DNA of 58,975 nucleotides from Chromatiales bacterium (GTDB taxonomy: Bacteria; Pseudomonadota; Gammaproteobacteria; Steroidobacterales; GCA-2729495). The number at the start of each line of letters is the position of its first letter. Position 1 is the stretch's first letter. Positions 26,310-34,496 of the stretch are shown one piece after another. The stretch is taken from the NCBI GenBank assembly GCA_002729495.1, contig PBYE01000088.1:1-58975 (forward strand), given 5' to 3'. The position numbers and the translations under genes are program-made. The notes beneath the pieces are model-generated. The model saw nothing but the letters and a program-made list of their open reading frames with translations. It made no database searches and was not told the origin of the DNA.

Positions 26310-27277
26310 TTATATCGAGAACACCTTTCAGAATAAGTTTTGCCGGCGGCGGAACCGATCTTGCAGCCTACTATCGTCACGAGCCGGGCGCGGTTCTGTC
26401 GACCGCTATAGATAAGTACATGTATGTCACGGTAAACAAGTACTTTGAAGATAAAATTATTCTTAAGTATTCCAGGACCGAAGAAGTCAGCAACATCCGT
26501 GATGTAAAACATCCCCTGCTTAAAGAGGCGATGAAAACCACTGGTATTAAACGGGGTATAGAAATTACCTCGATGGCCGATATCGTCGGGGGGACAGGAC
26601 TCGGCTCTTCTTCAAGTTTTACCGTTGGCGCCCTGCACGCCCTGTATGCATACAAGGGGGTTTACGTGAAGGCCTCGCGGTTGGCCAGCGAAGCATGCGA
26701 TATTGAAATCAAGCGGCTGCAGGAGCCCATTGGCAAACAGGATCAATATATCGCTGCATTTGGGGGCTTTCAGTTCATTGAATTTATGCCCGATGAATCG
26801 GTGCGTGTTACACCAGTAGTTTGTTCGCCGAAGAAGCTCAAGAATCTCAATAACAATCTGCTGCTTTTCTATACCGGTAAGACCCGCAAGGCGAGCACGA
26901 TCCTGAAGGGCATGCGATCCAATATGGACAGCAAGAAATCAGATATGCGTGAGCTAAGGGCGCTTGCTGACGAGGCGCGAAAGCTATTGCAGGAAGGCCG
27001 CATCACGCGTTTCGGCGAGCTTCTGCACGAAGGCTGGTTACTGAAGCGTAGTTTGCACAGTGGCATATCCAGTTCAGATATAGATAAGGTCTACGCACGC
27101 GCACGCAAGGCGGGTGCGGAAGGCGGCAAGATTCTTGGGGCAGGCGGCGGCGGTTTCCTGCTACTCTATGTGAAACGTAATAATCAGGCTCAGGTTCGTA
27201 AAGCCATGCGCGGCTGGCGGGAAGTAAGTATCGAATTCGAGCCGGAAGGTTCTAAAATTATTCATCTCGCACGTTGA
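26306..27277 (+). CDS. hddA: D-glycero-alpha-D-manno-heptose 7-phosphate kinase
   Basis: This 323-residue GHMP kinase starts at GTG 26306, overlapping gmhB. RTPFRISFAGGGTDL is the typical N-terminus of the HddA branch. GGTGLGSSSSF is the ATP-binding GHMP motif, and KILGAGGGGFLLL is the C-terminal motif. The GGGTDL stretch and LCANDMARK-free length match HddA instead of galactokinase or mevalonate kinase. It phosphorylates C1 of the heptose 7-phosphate to the alpha anomer, the branch that leads to GDP-heptose and not ADP-heptose. The downstream isomerase gene starts 10 bases later. Confidence 0.91.
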   Translation: MIISRTPFRISFAGGGTDLAAYYRHEPGAVLSTAIDKYMYVTVNKYFEDKIILKYSRTEEVSNIRDVKHPLLKEAMKTTGIKRGIEITSMADIVGGTGLGSSSSFTVGALHALYAYKGVYVKASRLASEACDIEIKRLQEPIGKQDQYIAAFGGFQFIEFMPDESVRVTPVVCSPKKLKNLNNNLLLFYTGKTRKASTILKGMRSNMDSKKSDMRELRALADEARKLLQEGRITRFGELLHEGWLLKRSLHSGISSSDIDKVYARARKAGAEGGKILGAGGGGFLLLYVKRNNQAQVRKAMRGWREVSIEFEPEGSKIIHLAR

Positions 27278-27286
27278 GGAATTCCT

Positions 27287-27916
27287 TTGGTTGAGGAAAA
27301 AAGGCAGCCGGGACTGGCTGCAGACAACTTTACAGGGACAGGCCCCGGCGGGCTGGATTCGGTTGCGTTCGCCAAATGGTATCGTGATGCCGAGCTGGAA
27401 CAATGGGAGCAGCTTGATTTCGAAGCAATTGGCCAAATAGCCGGGTTGCTGGAGAAGGCAGAGAATGAAAACGCCCAGGTATTCGTAATGGGCAACGGCG
27501 GTTCGGCCGCAACGGCTTCTCATATCGCAACCGACTGGGCCAAAACGGCAGAACGTGCCGGTAAGCCTTTACTCCGATGTACGTCACTCAATGACAATGT
27601 TGCCTTCATGAGCGCAATCGGTAACGACCTGGGCTATGAAAAAATATTCGTGCGCCAGCTCGAAAATATACTGAGTGCAGGCGATGTCGTAGTCCTTATC
27701 AGTGGCAGTGGTAACTCACCGAACGTGATCGAAGCCGCTGCGTTTGCCCGCGAAAAGGGTGCAACGGTAATCGCGTTCACCGGTTTTTCCGGGGGCAAAC
27801 TACGCGCCATGTCCGACGTCGTATTCCATGTAGACAGCGACCAGTACGGCGTAATCGAGGACATGCATATGGCCGTGGGATCGATCCTGGCCTTCTATCT
27901 GAAGCAGCGACACTGA
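27287..27916 (+). CDS. gmhA: Sedoheptulose 7-phosphate isomerase
   Basis: This 209-residue SIS-domain protein starts at TTG 27287, supported by GAGGA 6 bases upstream. It shows FVMGNGGSAATASHIATDW, the GmhA substrate-phosphate loop with GNGGS, then SALSAIGNDLGY-like MSAIGNDLGYE, LISGSGNSPNV and the C-terminal EDMHMAVGSILAF. Those are the fingerprints of GmhA. About 25 residues at the N-terminus are extra and low in similarity. It makes D-glycero-D-manno-heptose 7-phosphate from sedoheptulose 7-phosphate, the first step of the pathway encoded by this operon. The 166 bases after it form a promoter-rich gap before the methyltransferase. Confidence 0.9.
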   Translation: MVEEKRQPGLAADNFTGTGPGGLDSVAFAKWYRDAELEQWEQLDFEAIGQIAGLLEKAENENAQVFVMGNGGSAATASHIATDWAKTAERAGKPLLRCTSLNDNVAFMSAIGNDLGYEKIFVRQLENILSAGDVVVLISGSGNSPNVIEAAAFAREKGATVIAFTGFSGGKLRAMSDVVFHVDSDQYGVIEDMHMAVGSILAFYLKQRH

Positions 27917-28082
27917 GCCGGCCTGTTTACATAAAGGGCGACCCGGGTTCGAGAAATCAGGCCTGATACCTGTCATTCTTTATTAACTCGCACTGGTCGC
28001 GGGTGACGGGTTATAGTTGGCACCGCTGGCCCGGCATTCATTATAAGAACCATAATAATTACAATAATTTACTAGATTAATC

Positions 28083-29024
28083 ATGCCCCAGCCTCAATCT
28101 GGAATTACAGAGAATCGTGCTTGGGCCCCGACGGGGCGCGAGCAGGATATCGATTGCAATCTCTGTGGGTCATCCGGGAAACGGCTCGTGGCTGAAGAGA
28201 ACCGTTACAACGTCGTTCGCTGCAAAGAGTGTGGATTGCTCTATGTAAGTCCACAACCGACGGACGAAGACCTGACCGAGTTTTATGCACAGTATTTCCC
28301 GGAGGAATCGGGCGACATCTGGGGCGAGATGATGCGCAGAAATTTCGACCTGGATTCGGAATACTTGCTGCGCAAAACAGGAGCCAGGGGCAAGGTCCTG
28401 GATATAGGTTGCGGCCACGGCAAATTCCTGAGGCGTTTTGCTGAGCGTGGCTGGGATGCAAGGGGCCTGGATTTCTCACCCGAGGCAGCCGCGGAGGCGA
28501 ACAGGATAGACGGTGTTCAGGTCAGCCAGGGCGAATTCGAGCCTGGACTTTTTGAGGCTGAATCGTTCGACATAGTAACCGCCTGGTACGTGCTGGAACA
28601 TGCCCGTGACCCCATGGCTTTTGTGAACGAGGCCTTCAGAATACTCAGGCCCGGCGGTATGTTCGGCATGCGAGTCCCCAACATGATTTTTTCGAATGTC
28701 TTCCTGGCGATGAAAAAGATTCCAAAAATGGACAAGCTGCTATTCGCCCTGAACATCGATACGGATAACAAGTCGAGTCATTTCAACGTTATTGATCCAC
28801 CGGCACATCTGTATGGCTTCACGCCAAAGACGATCCGTAAACTGCTTAGCGATACAGGGTTCAGCGATATATCAATTATCCCGTCTCAACCCGTTGAGGT
28901 AGGTACAACCGGTACCGTGGTTGCCAAGAAAGTGATTTTCGGATCGACCTCCCTGGTTTCCCTTGTAACGGGCCACCGGTTTAATCCCGCACCGGCAGTT
29001 ACCGTATACGCAAGAAAGACCTGA
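28083..29024 (+). CDS. SAM-dependent methyltransferase with an N-terminal zinc ribbon
   Basis: This 313-residue protein starts at ATG 28083. The first part has CNLCGS and CKECGLLYV, two CXXC pairs that form a zinc ribbon, followed by a SAM-binding fold: VLDIGCGHGKFLRRFAERG is motif I, FDIVTAWYVLEHARDP motif II region and ILRPGGMFGMRVPN the next strand. This is the Methyltransf_23 layout often found in polysaccharide and lipid clusters. The location after the heptose cluster and before a GT2 gene suggests it modifies a surface sugar or a lipid-linked intermediate. The substrate is not visible. The upstream region is AT-rich with TATAAG and CATAAT sequences. Confidence 0.82.
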   Translation: MPQPQSGITENRAWAPTGREQDIDCNLCGSSGKRLVAEENRYNVVRCKECGLLYVSPQPTDEDLTEFYAQYFPEESGDIWGEMMRRNFDLDSEYLLRKTGARGKVLDIGCGHGKFLRRFAERGWDARGLDFSPEAAAEANRIDGVQVSQGEFEPGLFEAESFDIVTAWYVLEHARDPMAFVNEAFRILRPGGMFGMRVPNMIFSNVFLAMKKIPKMDKLLFALNIDTDNKSSHFNVIDPPAHLYGFTPKTIRKLLSDTGFSDISIIPSQPVEVGTTGTVVAKKVIFGSTSLVSLVTGHRFNPAPAVTVYARKT

Positions 29025-29048
29025 ATACGACTGGTTACTGGTAGCCCC

Positions 29049-29777
29049 ATGAAACTCTCTGTCATTTTCCCCGTTTACAACGAACAAGCCACTGTTCGGG
29101 AAGTGCTCGATGATGTCCTCACGTTTCAGATGGAAGGCATTGAAACAGAAGTGCTGATTGTCGAAGGCAATTCGACGGACGGAACCCGGGAAATCGTTCA
29201 GGGATACGAGGGCAAGCCAGGCGTGCGAATTTTCTACGAGGAGACTCCTAAAGGTAAGGGTGCCGCCGTACGTAAGGGGCTGGCCGAGATCAGCGGCGAT
29301 ATCGTCCTGATCCAGGATGGCGACCTCGAGTACAAGGTGTCCGACTATCCGAAAGTCCTGAAACCAATAATAGAAGGCGAGGCCGATATCGTTTTCGGGT
29401 CGCGCGCCCGCGACCCCTCGACCCACTGGCAGTATCGCCAGTTTCACGGCCTGGAAGCAGTGTATGGCTTTTTCGTAAATATCGGTGGCGTGCTGTTTAC
29501 GGCATTATTCAACCTGCTTTACGGCACGCGGCTTACTGATGGCGCAACGATGTTCAAGGTTTACCGGGCGTCGATCCTGGAAGGACTGGTCCTGAAGAGC
29601 AATGGCTTCGATTATGACTGGGAAATGCAGGGCAAGATGGCGAAGAAGGGCCATAAATTCTACGAGACAACTATTAGCTACCATGCGCGCGGTAGGGACG
29701 AGGGTAAGAAGATCGTATTCTGGCGCGACGGAATTCGTGTCGCGCTTGCTATATTACGCTACCGCTTTTTCGATTAG
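29049..29777 (+). CDS. Family 2 glycosyltransferase (DPM1/polyprenol type)
   Basis: This 242-residue protein has the GT2 fold: LSVIFPVYNEQATV, then LIVEGNSTDGTREI, GKGAAVRKGLAEISGD and VLIQDGDLEY, which is the metal-binding DXD position. Then comes DIVFGSRARDPSTH and a C-terminal FDYDWEMQGKMAKKGHKFYE catalytic region. The pattern resembles dolichol/polyprenol-phosphate mannose synthases and similar single-domain enzymes, without C-terminal membrane helices. It may charge a polyprenyl phosphate with a sugar for the GT39-like enzyme at 23239-24888 (inference). It overlaps the slyD gene by four bases at TTAG. Confidence 0.85.
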   Translation: MKLSVIFPVYNEQATVREVLDDVLTFQMEGIETEVLIVEGNSTDGTREIVQGYEGKPGVRIFYEETPKGKGAAVRKGLAEISGDIVLIQDGDLEYKVSDYPKVLKPIIEGEADIVFGSRARDPSTHWQYRQFHGLEAVYGFFVNIGGVLFTALFNLLYGTRLTDGATMFKVYRASILEGLVLKSNGFDYDWEMQGKMAKKGHKFYETTISYHARGRDEGKKIVFWRDGIRVALAILRYRFFD

Positions 29778-30211
29778 CTCCCGGACTCGGGTTCGCCCTG
29801 AATCACATCGATATCCACAATCGTGATATCGAATCTAAGGTCTTTACCGGCGAGTGGATGATTAAAGTCCAGTACGATGACGTCTGCCTTGATTTCTGCA
29901 ACCCGAATGGGCCCTGTAAAACCTTGTGACTGCAGTGTGGCATCCACGACACGCGCTTCTTCGGGGATACGGTCCAGCGGTACTTCCTGGAAGGCGGCTT
30001 CACTGAACTCGCCGTAAGCATTCGCTGCATCCAGGTTGACGGTTTTCGTGTCTCCGGCGCTAAGACCGATTAACTGGGCTTCCAGCGCGGGCAGCAACTG
30101 CCCATCGCCCTGCACATAAACAAGTGGTTCCTGTCCCGCGTTGCTTTCCAGTACCTCACCTTCGACGGTGAGGGTGTAGGTAAAGCAAACCTCCACGCCT
30201 TCTTCGATCAT
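29774..30211 (-). CDS. slyD: FKBP-type peptidyl-prolyl isomerase (SlyD-like)
   Basis: This 145-residue protein begins with VEVCFTYTLTVEGEVLES, the usual start of SlyD/FkpB FKBPs. It shows VYVQGDGQLLPALEAQLIGLSAGD, then NAYGEFSEAAFQEVP, the insert-in-flap region, and VLDFNHPLAGKDL. It lacks the histidine/cysteine-rich nickel-binding tail of E. coli SlyD, so FkpB-like proteins are the closest alternative. It folds proline-limited proteins in the cytoplasm. It ends inside the last codon of the convergent glycosyltransferase gene. Confidence 0.86.
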   Translation of the reverse strand: MIEEGVEVCFTYTLTVEGEVLESNAGQEPLVYVQGDGQLLPALEAQLIGLSAGDTKTVNLDAANAYGEFSEAAFQEVPLDRIPEEARVVDATLQSQGFTGPIRVAEIKADVIVLDFNHPLAGKDLRFDITIVDIDVIQGEPESGS

Positions 30212-30399
30212 GGCAAAGCCCTCCCCGTACGAATAACCCGAATGCGGCTCAGGCTAGCACCCTTAAATTGGGCAGGCAATGGCGCATCATGATCCCGGCG
30301 CTTACCTGTGCAGGGTCAGGCAATATCCCCATTCCGGCCACGCTCAGGCTTTCGTGTATGCTGGTCATGTCGGGTTCGGCACTGTATGAGAGGTAGCTA

Positions 30400-30864
30400 A
30401 TGTACGATGAGTCCTGGGAAGGCTTCAGAGCGTTCTATGAACTGGCATTCGGCACGCCTATCGCTTATCTCTTTCTGCTCCTGGTCTGGAAAAAGTGGTT
30501 TAAGGCGGAACACCCCGGCTGGAAGTACGCGATGATTACGCTGATCGGTGGCAGCTTTTTCGTCCTGAACCACTATTTCTTTCATGCACCGTTTTACGGC
30601 CTGCTTGCGCGTAGCTATACCGTAGTTTTTCTGATCGTTTATTATTTTCTGCTCATCAAGCCATCTGGTTTTTCACTAATCAGGCAGCTCGTCGCGGTAT
30701 TGGCTGCCGTGGTATTTACCGGTGTCTATATAGGGGCCGAAGAAGTTGCACGCGCGCTTGCAGACGGCAGGATGCTGAACGGAGTGATGATCCCCGAATT
30801 TATATTTGTGGTTTTTGCCTTTCTGGCTTTCGTGGTCATCATACTGGCCGAGCGGAAGCGATGA
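30400..30864 (+). CDS. Uncharacterised small polytopic membrane protein
   Basis: This 154-residue protein starts at ATG 30400. It has about four or five hydrophobic segments: IAYLFLLLVW, AMITLIGGSFFVLNHYF, TVVFLIVYYFLLI, LVAVLAAVVFTGVYI and FIFVVFAFLAFVVIIL. There is no recognised motif. It ends in a basic tail EDR-like AERKR. Its stop overlaps the start of the thioredoxin gene by four bases (ATGA at 30861-30864), so the two are translated together. A membrane partner for a periplasmic thiol protein is an obvious idea but unproven. It begins about 190 bases from slyD, which is on the opposite strand. Confidence 0.7.
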   Translation: MYDESWEGFRAFYELAFGTPIAYLFLLLVWKKWFKAEHPGWKYAMITLIGGSFFVLNHYFFHAPFYGLLARSYTVVFLIVYYFLLIKPSGFSLIRQLVAVLAAVVFTGVYIGAEEVARALADGRMLNGVMIPEFIFVVFAFLAFVVIILAERKR

Positions 30865-31446
30865 ACCGCATCTTCTGCCGGGATGGATTACCTACTGCGG
30901 TTCCGGTGGTATGGCTGGCCCTGTTTATATTGCTGCTGCTGGTTCCTTTCACCATCGCCAGGGCCGCCGATGAGGTTAGCTGGTCGCTGAACACGCCGGA
31001 AGGTAATACGATCAGCTTCCCCCTATGAACACGACGACCCGGTCATACTGCTTTTCTGGGCAAGCTGGTGTCCCTACTGCAAGGCCCTTATGCTGCATCT
31101 GCAGAGCATCCAGGATGAGTACGGGGATAGCGTCACCATCTATGCCATCAACTTCAGGGACGATGGCAACCCGCTGGAGTATCTGCAGACGCAGGGATAC
31201 GGCTTTAAGCCACTGCCGAACGGCGGCACGGTAGCGGACGCCTACGGTGTTTACGCGACGCCCGGGTTACTGATCTTCGACAGCAAGAACCAACTGGTTC
31301 TGAACCTGTACGACGTCATGGCCCGCTATGACGAGGAAATCGAGCTACCGGCCGGACTCAAACATTCACAACGGGCCTCCCGCAAGGCACCTTACTGGGC
31401 AGCACAGATCCGGCTGGCGCTCGACAAGTTGCTGGCAGCAAACTAG
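30861..31446 (+). pseudogene. Exported thioredoxin-like (TlpA) gene with a poly-C frameshift
   Basis: ATG 30861 starts a frame of 55 codons with a signal peptide (LALFILLLLVPFTIARAA) and ends at TGA 31026, just as the thioredoxin fold should begin. The rest is in another frame: YEHDDPVILLFWASWCPYCKALM, where WCPYC is the redox-active motif, then VTIYAINFRDD and the cis-proline ATPGLLIF. Deleting one C from CCCCC at 31019-31023 joins the two as SFPYEHDDPV and gives about 194 residues. It would be a periplasmic thiol-disulfide protein of the TlpA type. Either the gene is broken, or the base is an error, or slippage at the run restores it. Confidence 0.78.
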
Positions 31447-31499
31447 GCCTCACGAAAAAGTACACGGCGACCCTGTCTTCTGGTAGTTTGCGCCATTCT

Positions 31500-32393
31500 A
31501 TGGAGGAGCAAATCTACCTGGTAACCGGCGCCACCGATGGTATCGGCAAGGCGTTATCCCTGGCGCTGGCAAAAACCGGCGCGACCGTAATCATGCACGG
31601 TCGCAGTCCGGAGAAAGCCGACCGTGCACTTAACGAGATCGGGGATGCGACAGGAAACACCCACCTGCACACCGTGCTTGCCGATTACGCCTCGTTCGAT
31701 CAGGTCGCTGCTTTGGCCGAGCAGGTACAGACCGAATTCGGCGGCCTGAATGTCCTTATCAATAACGCCGGGATGCTGACCGATCATCGCCAGCTAAGCC
31801 ATGACGGTCTCGAATTAACCTTCGCCGTAAACTACCTGGCGCCCTTTCTTCTGACCAACCTGCTGCTCGATACGCTTAAGGCCAACGCACCCGCGCGTAT
31901 TGTAAATGTTTCATCAACGGCGATGGGCGGCGGGCTTATCAATTTTTCGGATATGCAGGCCGAGCAGCATTTTGACGGTTGGCAGGCCTACGCTAATTCC
32001 AAGCTTGCGAACGTGCTTTCCAGTCACTGGCTGGCGAGTCAACTGGAAGGTACTGGCGTGGTGTCGAATTCCCTTTGTCCCGGTCTCATCGACACTAACT
32101 TTTTATACACGAACAACCTGTTTTCGAGCCATGAGCGGGAGCTCATGCGTGGCCGTATGCGGAGCCCGGAGGAGGGTGCGTTAGTGCCTTTGTATCTCGC
32201 AACTGCACCTGAGGCAGCAGCAACCAGCGGTAAATTTTTTGTTCGCGAGGGACGGGATGGCCGGCGCACACTGCCGTTGCAATGGGACGAACAACTTGCG
32301 GGCGAGCTGGTTACACGCAGTTTCGGGTACTTAAAGGGTTGGTGTCAGGCACCGACCGGTTTAATCCGCCGGTACCCCCGAACAGGTGCCTGA
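31500..32393 (+). CDS. Short-chain dehydrogenase/reductase
   Basis: This 297-residue SDR starts at ATG 31500 (MEEQIYLVTG); a TTG four codons earlier is not needed. It shows VTGATDGIGKAL for NAD(P) binding, the NNAGML segment, the catalytic YANSK (the Y-X-X-X-K pair) and an active serine in VSSTAMGG. A long C-terminal tail, about the last 17 codons from WCQAPTG, is encoded by the inverted-repeat element at 32341-32397, and the stop codon lies inside its second arm. The intact gene may have ended earlier or elsewhere. The substrate is unknown. No cofactor partner gene is close by. Confidence 0.85.
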   Translation: MEEQIYLVTGATDGIGKALSLALAKTGATVIMHGRSPEKADRALNEIGDATGNTHLHTVLADYASFDQVAALAEQVQTEFGGLNVLINNAGMLTDHRQLSHDGLELTFAVNYLAPFLLTNLLLDTLKANAPARIVNVSSTAMGGGLINFSDMQAEQHFDGWQAYANSKLANVLSSHWLASQLEGTGVVSNSLCPGLIDTNFLYTNNLFSSHERELMRGRMRSPEEGALVPLYLATAPEAAATSGKFFVREGRDGRRTLPLQWDEQLAGELVTRSFGYLKGWCQAPTGLIRRYPRTGA

Positions 32394-32397
32394 CACC
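32341..32397. repeat. REP-like palindromic element
   Basis: A perfect 13-base inverted repeat has arms GGTGTCAGGCACC (32341-32353) and GGTGCCTGACACC (32385-32397). The 31-base loop itself contains ACCGG and CCGGT. The arm sequence is a well-known motif of REP-like elements linked to REP-associated tyrosine transposases in gammaproteobacteria, as I recall. It covers the 3' end of the SDR gene, including its stop codon. No transposase gene is visible in the window, and I did not see another copy. Confidence 0.65.
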
Positions 32398-32422
32398 GTT
32401 TTCCTTCTTCGCGCCCCGGTTT

Positions 32423-33457
32423 CTAGGGTGGTGATGTTTCGAAACATGCGTCTTCCGTCTTCGGGTCGCCGTCAGACGGGCATTCTATGCCTTCCAGGGC
32501 AACCCACAGCGGTGTGCCGGCGACCAGCGGGGTGGGTACAGCAACGTAACCGTCCAGCCCGGCAATTGACAGATCGTTGATCGGGTTGATAAAGACATCC
32601 AGTTTGCCATTCTTGATATCTCGGTCGCACGCCGGCAAATCGTTCATGTACTTGGTTCTCACCGTGTGTTCAGGCATGAAAGTCTGGGCCATCTGGGTAG
32701 TCAGCACGCCGGCGCAGATACGGATTTCGGGGCGGGCGACCAGGTCGTTCAGCGACTTGATCTCGTCGACCAGCTTTGAGTCTTTGGGTATATGTATGTA
32801 CTGACTCGACGCGCTCATCGTGCAGGTAAACCTGCGCGACAGGCGACGACGCATTTCCTGGGTTACGCCTCCGGTGGCATTTAACTGCGAAATGAAGTCG
32901 ATCTTGTTATCCACCAGCAGGAAAGTTGAGGGCAGCCGGCCCGGGGCAACCACCACATTTTCGACCTTAAGGTCGACATCGTAGTGCTTGCTTATTTCCT
33001 CGATGACCGCGTCCTGGTACTTCTGAGCTACGCCGGAGAAATACCACGTTGAATTGTCCGGCGTGTCCGGCACTGCCTGCACCATTTGCCGGATGGTGGC
33101 CGTTTCGAGGATATCCTTAAAAGGTCCGACCGGGTCCTCTGGCCACAGCGCGACTTCAGGGGTGGGCAGGCAATCCACCAGCTTCCGGATGTAACCGACG
33201 GCAGCACCGGGTCTATTCGTGGGTTCGGTCATTACGATCTCGCGATCTTTACCGCTTGCGATGACCCGAATCCATGCAGCGTCGAATGCTCTTACTAATT
33301 GTTCCCGGCCGCGGGCGGTTTCTTCTGCCGTCCAGTCTCCGGTTCGGGCGGGTATGTCCTCGATTTTGGAAACCTTCTGACCGGAATGACCACCTGCAAA
33401 TAATGGTCCGGACAGGAGCAGGGCTGCTACGGCAAGCACGCTGGTAAGTATTCGCAT
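32423..33457 (-). CDS. Periplasmic substrate-binding protein (type 2, SBP_bac_3-like)
   Basis: This 344-residue protein has a signal peptide (LSGPLFAGGHS). The mature part carries features of amino-acid-type binding proteins: EIVMTEPTNRPGAAVGYIRKLVDCL, then DAVIEEISKHYDVDLK, NKIDFISQLNATGGVTQEMR, SKLVDEIKSLNDLVARPEIRICAG and DVFINPINDLSIAG. In these proteins the phrase SLNDL heads the second lobe. It has four cysteines, which could form disulfides. No permease or ATPase gene is near, so it may serve a distant transporter or a sensor. It converges on the SDR gene and is divergent from the DMT transporter gene. Confidence 0.7.
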   Translation of the reverse strand: MRILTSVLAVAALLLSGPLFAGGHSGQKVSKIEDIPARTGDWTAEETARGREQLVRAFDAAWIRVIASGKDREIVMTEPTNRPGAAVGYIRKLVDCLPTPEVALWPEDPVGPFKDILETATIRQMVQAVPDTPDNSTWYFSGVAQKYQDAVIEEISKHYDVDLKVENVVVAPGRLPSTFLLVDNKIDFISQLNATGGVTQEMRRRLSRRFTCTMSASSQYIHIPKDSKLVDEIKSLNDLVARPEIRICAGVLTTQMAQTFMPEHTVRTKYMNDLPACDRDIKNGKLDVFINPINDLSIAGLDGYVAVPTPLVAGTPLWVALEGIECPSDGDPKTEDACFETSPP

Positions 33458-33602
33458 GATGACTACCTTTTTGTATTGAGTCAGCCGGGAGCTGACTGTT
33501 GATTCTTGGTTCCTGCAGACAATCTAGCATGAGAATTGTCGGCGGTGACCCCACGTGATGAACAGCCGGCTTCATCAGCTGTGATTCAAGTAGACTCGGT
33601 CT

Positions 33603-34472
33603 ATGGTCAATTTTCTCCTGTATATGGCAACAGTGTTTATCTGGGGTTCGACCTGGTACGCGATTGATTTTCAGCTTGGGGTAGTCGATCCTGGCGTGTC
33701 GCTCGCGTACCGTAATTTTCTGGCGGCCGGCCTTGCATTCGTTTGGTGTATCGCGTTACGGAAATCCTTGCGTTTCGATGCGCATACCCATGGCTACTTT
33801 TTACTGCTGGGTGCATTCTTGTTCGGCCTTAACTACCTGGCGGCCTACGAAGCGCAGTTCCATATAAGCTCCGGGCTCAACGCGATTGGCTTTTCGTCGA
33901 TGGTCTGGATGAATATTGTTAACGCGCGTTTGTTTTTCGGTCGTCGCGTGACACGCAATACTTATATAGGTGCAGGCTTCGGGATAGCCGGCATTCTTCT
34001 CGTCTTCCTGCCCGAGATGCAGGATGTTTCACTGAGTGACCGGGTAGCTGTCGGGTTGTTTTTCTCGCTGCTTGCCACCGTGTTGGCATCCCTTGGCAAT
34101 ACGGCATCGCAGGCCGTGCAGGCCGCCGGCGTACCCGTGATGCAGGCGAATGCCTGGGGTATGTTGTACGGGGCCTTGCTGAACGCCGGGCTTGCACTGG
34201 TGCGAGGTAAGTCTTTCAATTTTGATCCGTCACCGGATTACATGATTTCGCTCCTGTACCTGTCGGTATTCGGTTCAGTCGTTGCATTCGCGTGTTATCT
34301 CACTTTGCTGGGTCGTATAGGGCTGGAGCGGGCGGGTTATGTGACGGTAATGATCCCTATCGTGGCGCTCACATTTTCGGTTGCCTTCGAGGGCCTGGCG
34401 GTCAGCCTGAATATCATTGCCGGACTTGCATTGGCAGTCGTGGGCAATATATTTATCCTGTCTCGCAAATAA
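33603..34472 (+). CDS. EamA/DMT family transporter
   Basis: This 289-residue protein has ten hydrophobic segments in two EamA repeats. The first begins LLYMATVFIWGSTWYAIDFQL with the family pattern of W-G-S-T-W, and the second runs from VAVGLFFSLLATVLASLGN to LALAVVGNIFILS. It most likely moves a small metabolite out of or into the cell. The substrate cannot be deduced. The gene is 24 bases upstream of an SDR gene on the same strand, so the two may be co-transcribed. Confidence 0.87.
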   Translation: MVNFLLYMATVFIWGSTWYAIDFQLGVVDPGVSLAYRNFLAAGLAFVWCIALRKSLRFDAHTHGYFLLLGAFLFGLNYLAAYEAQFHISSGLNAIGFSSMVWMNIVNARLFFGRRVTRNTYIGAGFGIAGILLVFLPEMQDVSLSDRVAVGLFFSLLATVLASLGNTASQAVQAAGVPVMQANAWGMLYGALLNAGLALVRGKSFNFDPSPDYMISLLYLSVFGSVVAFACYLTLLGRIGLERAGYVTVMIPIVALTFSVAFEGLAVSLNIIAGLALAVVGNIFILSRK

Positions 34473-34496
34473 CAACGTATTGGAAATCTGTCCGCT

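Noticed and set aside
27956-27967. 12-base palindrome ATCAGGCCTGAT after gmhA
   Set aside because: Too short, with no loop or T-run, to call a terminator or operator.
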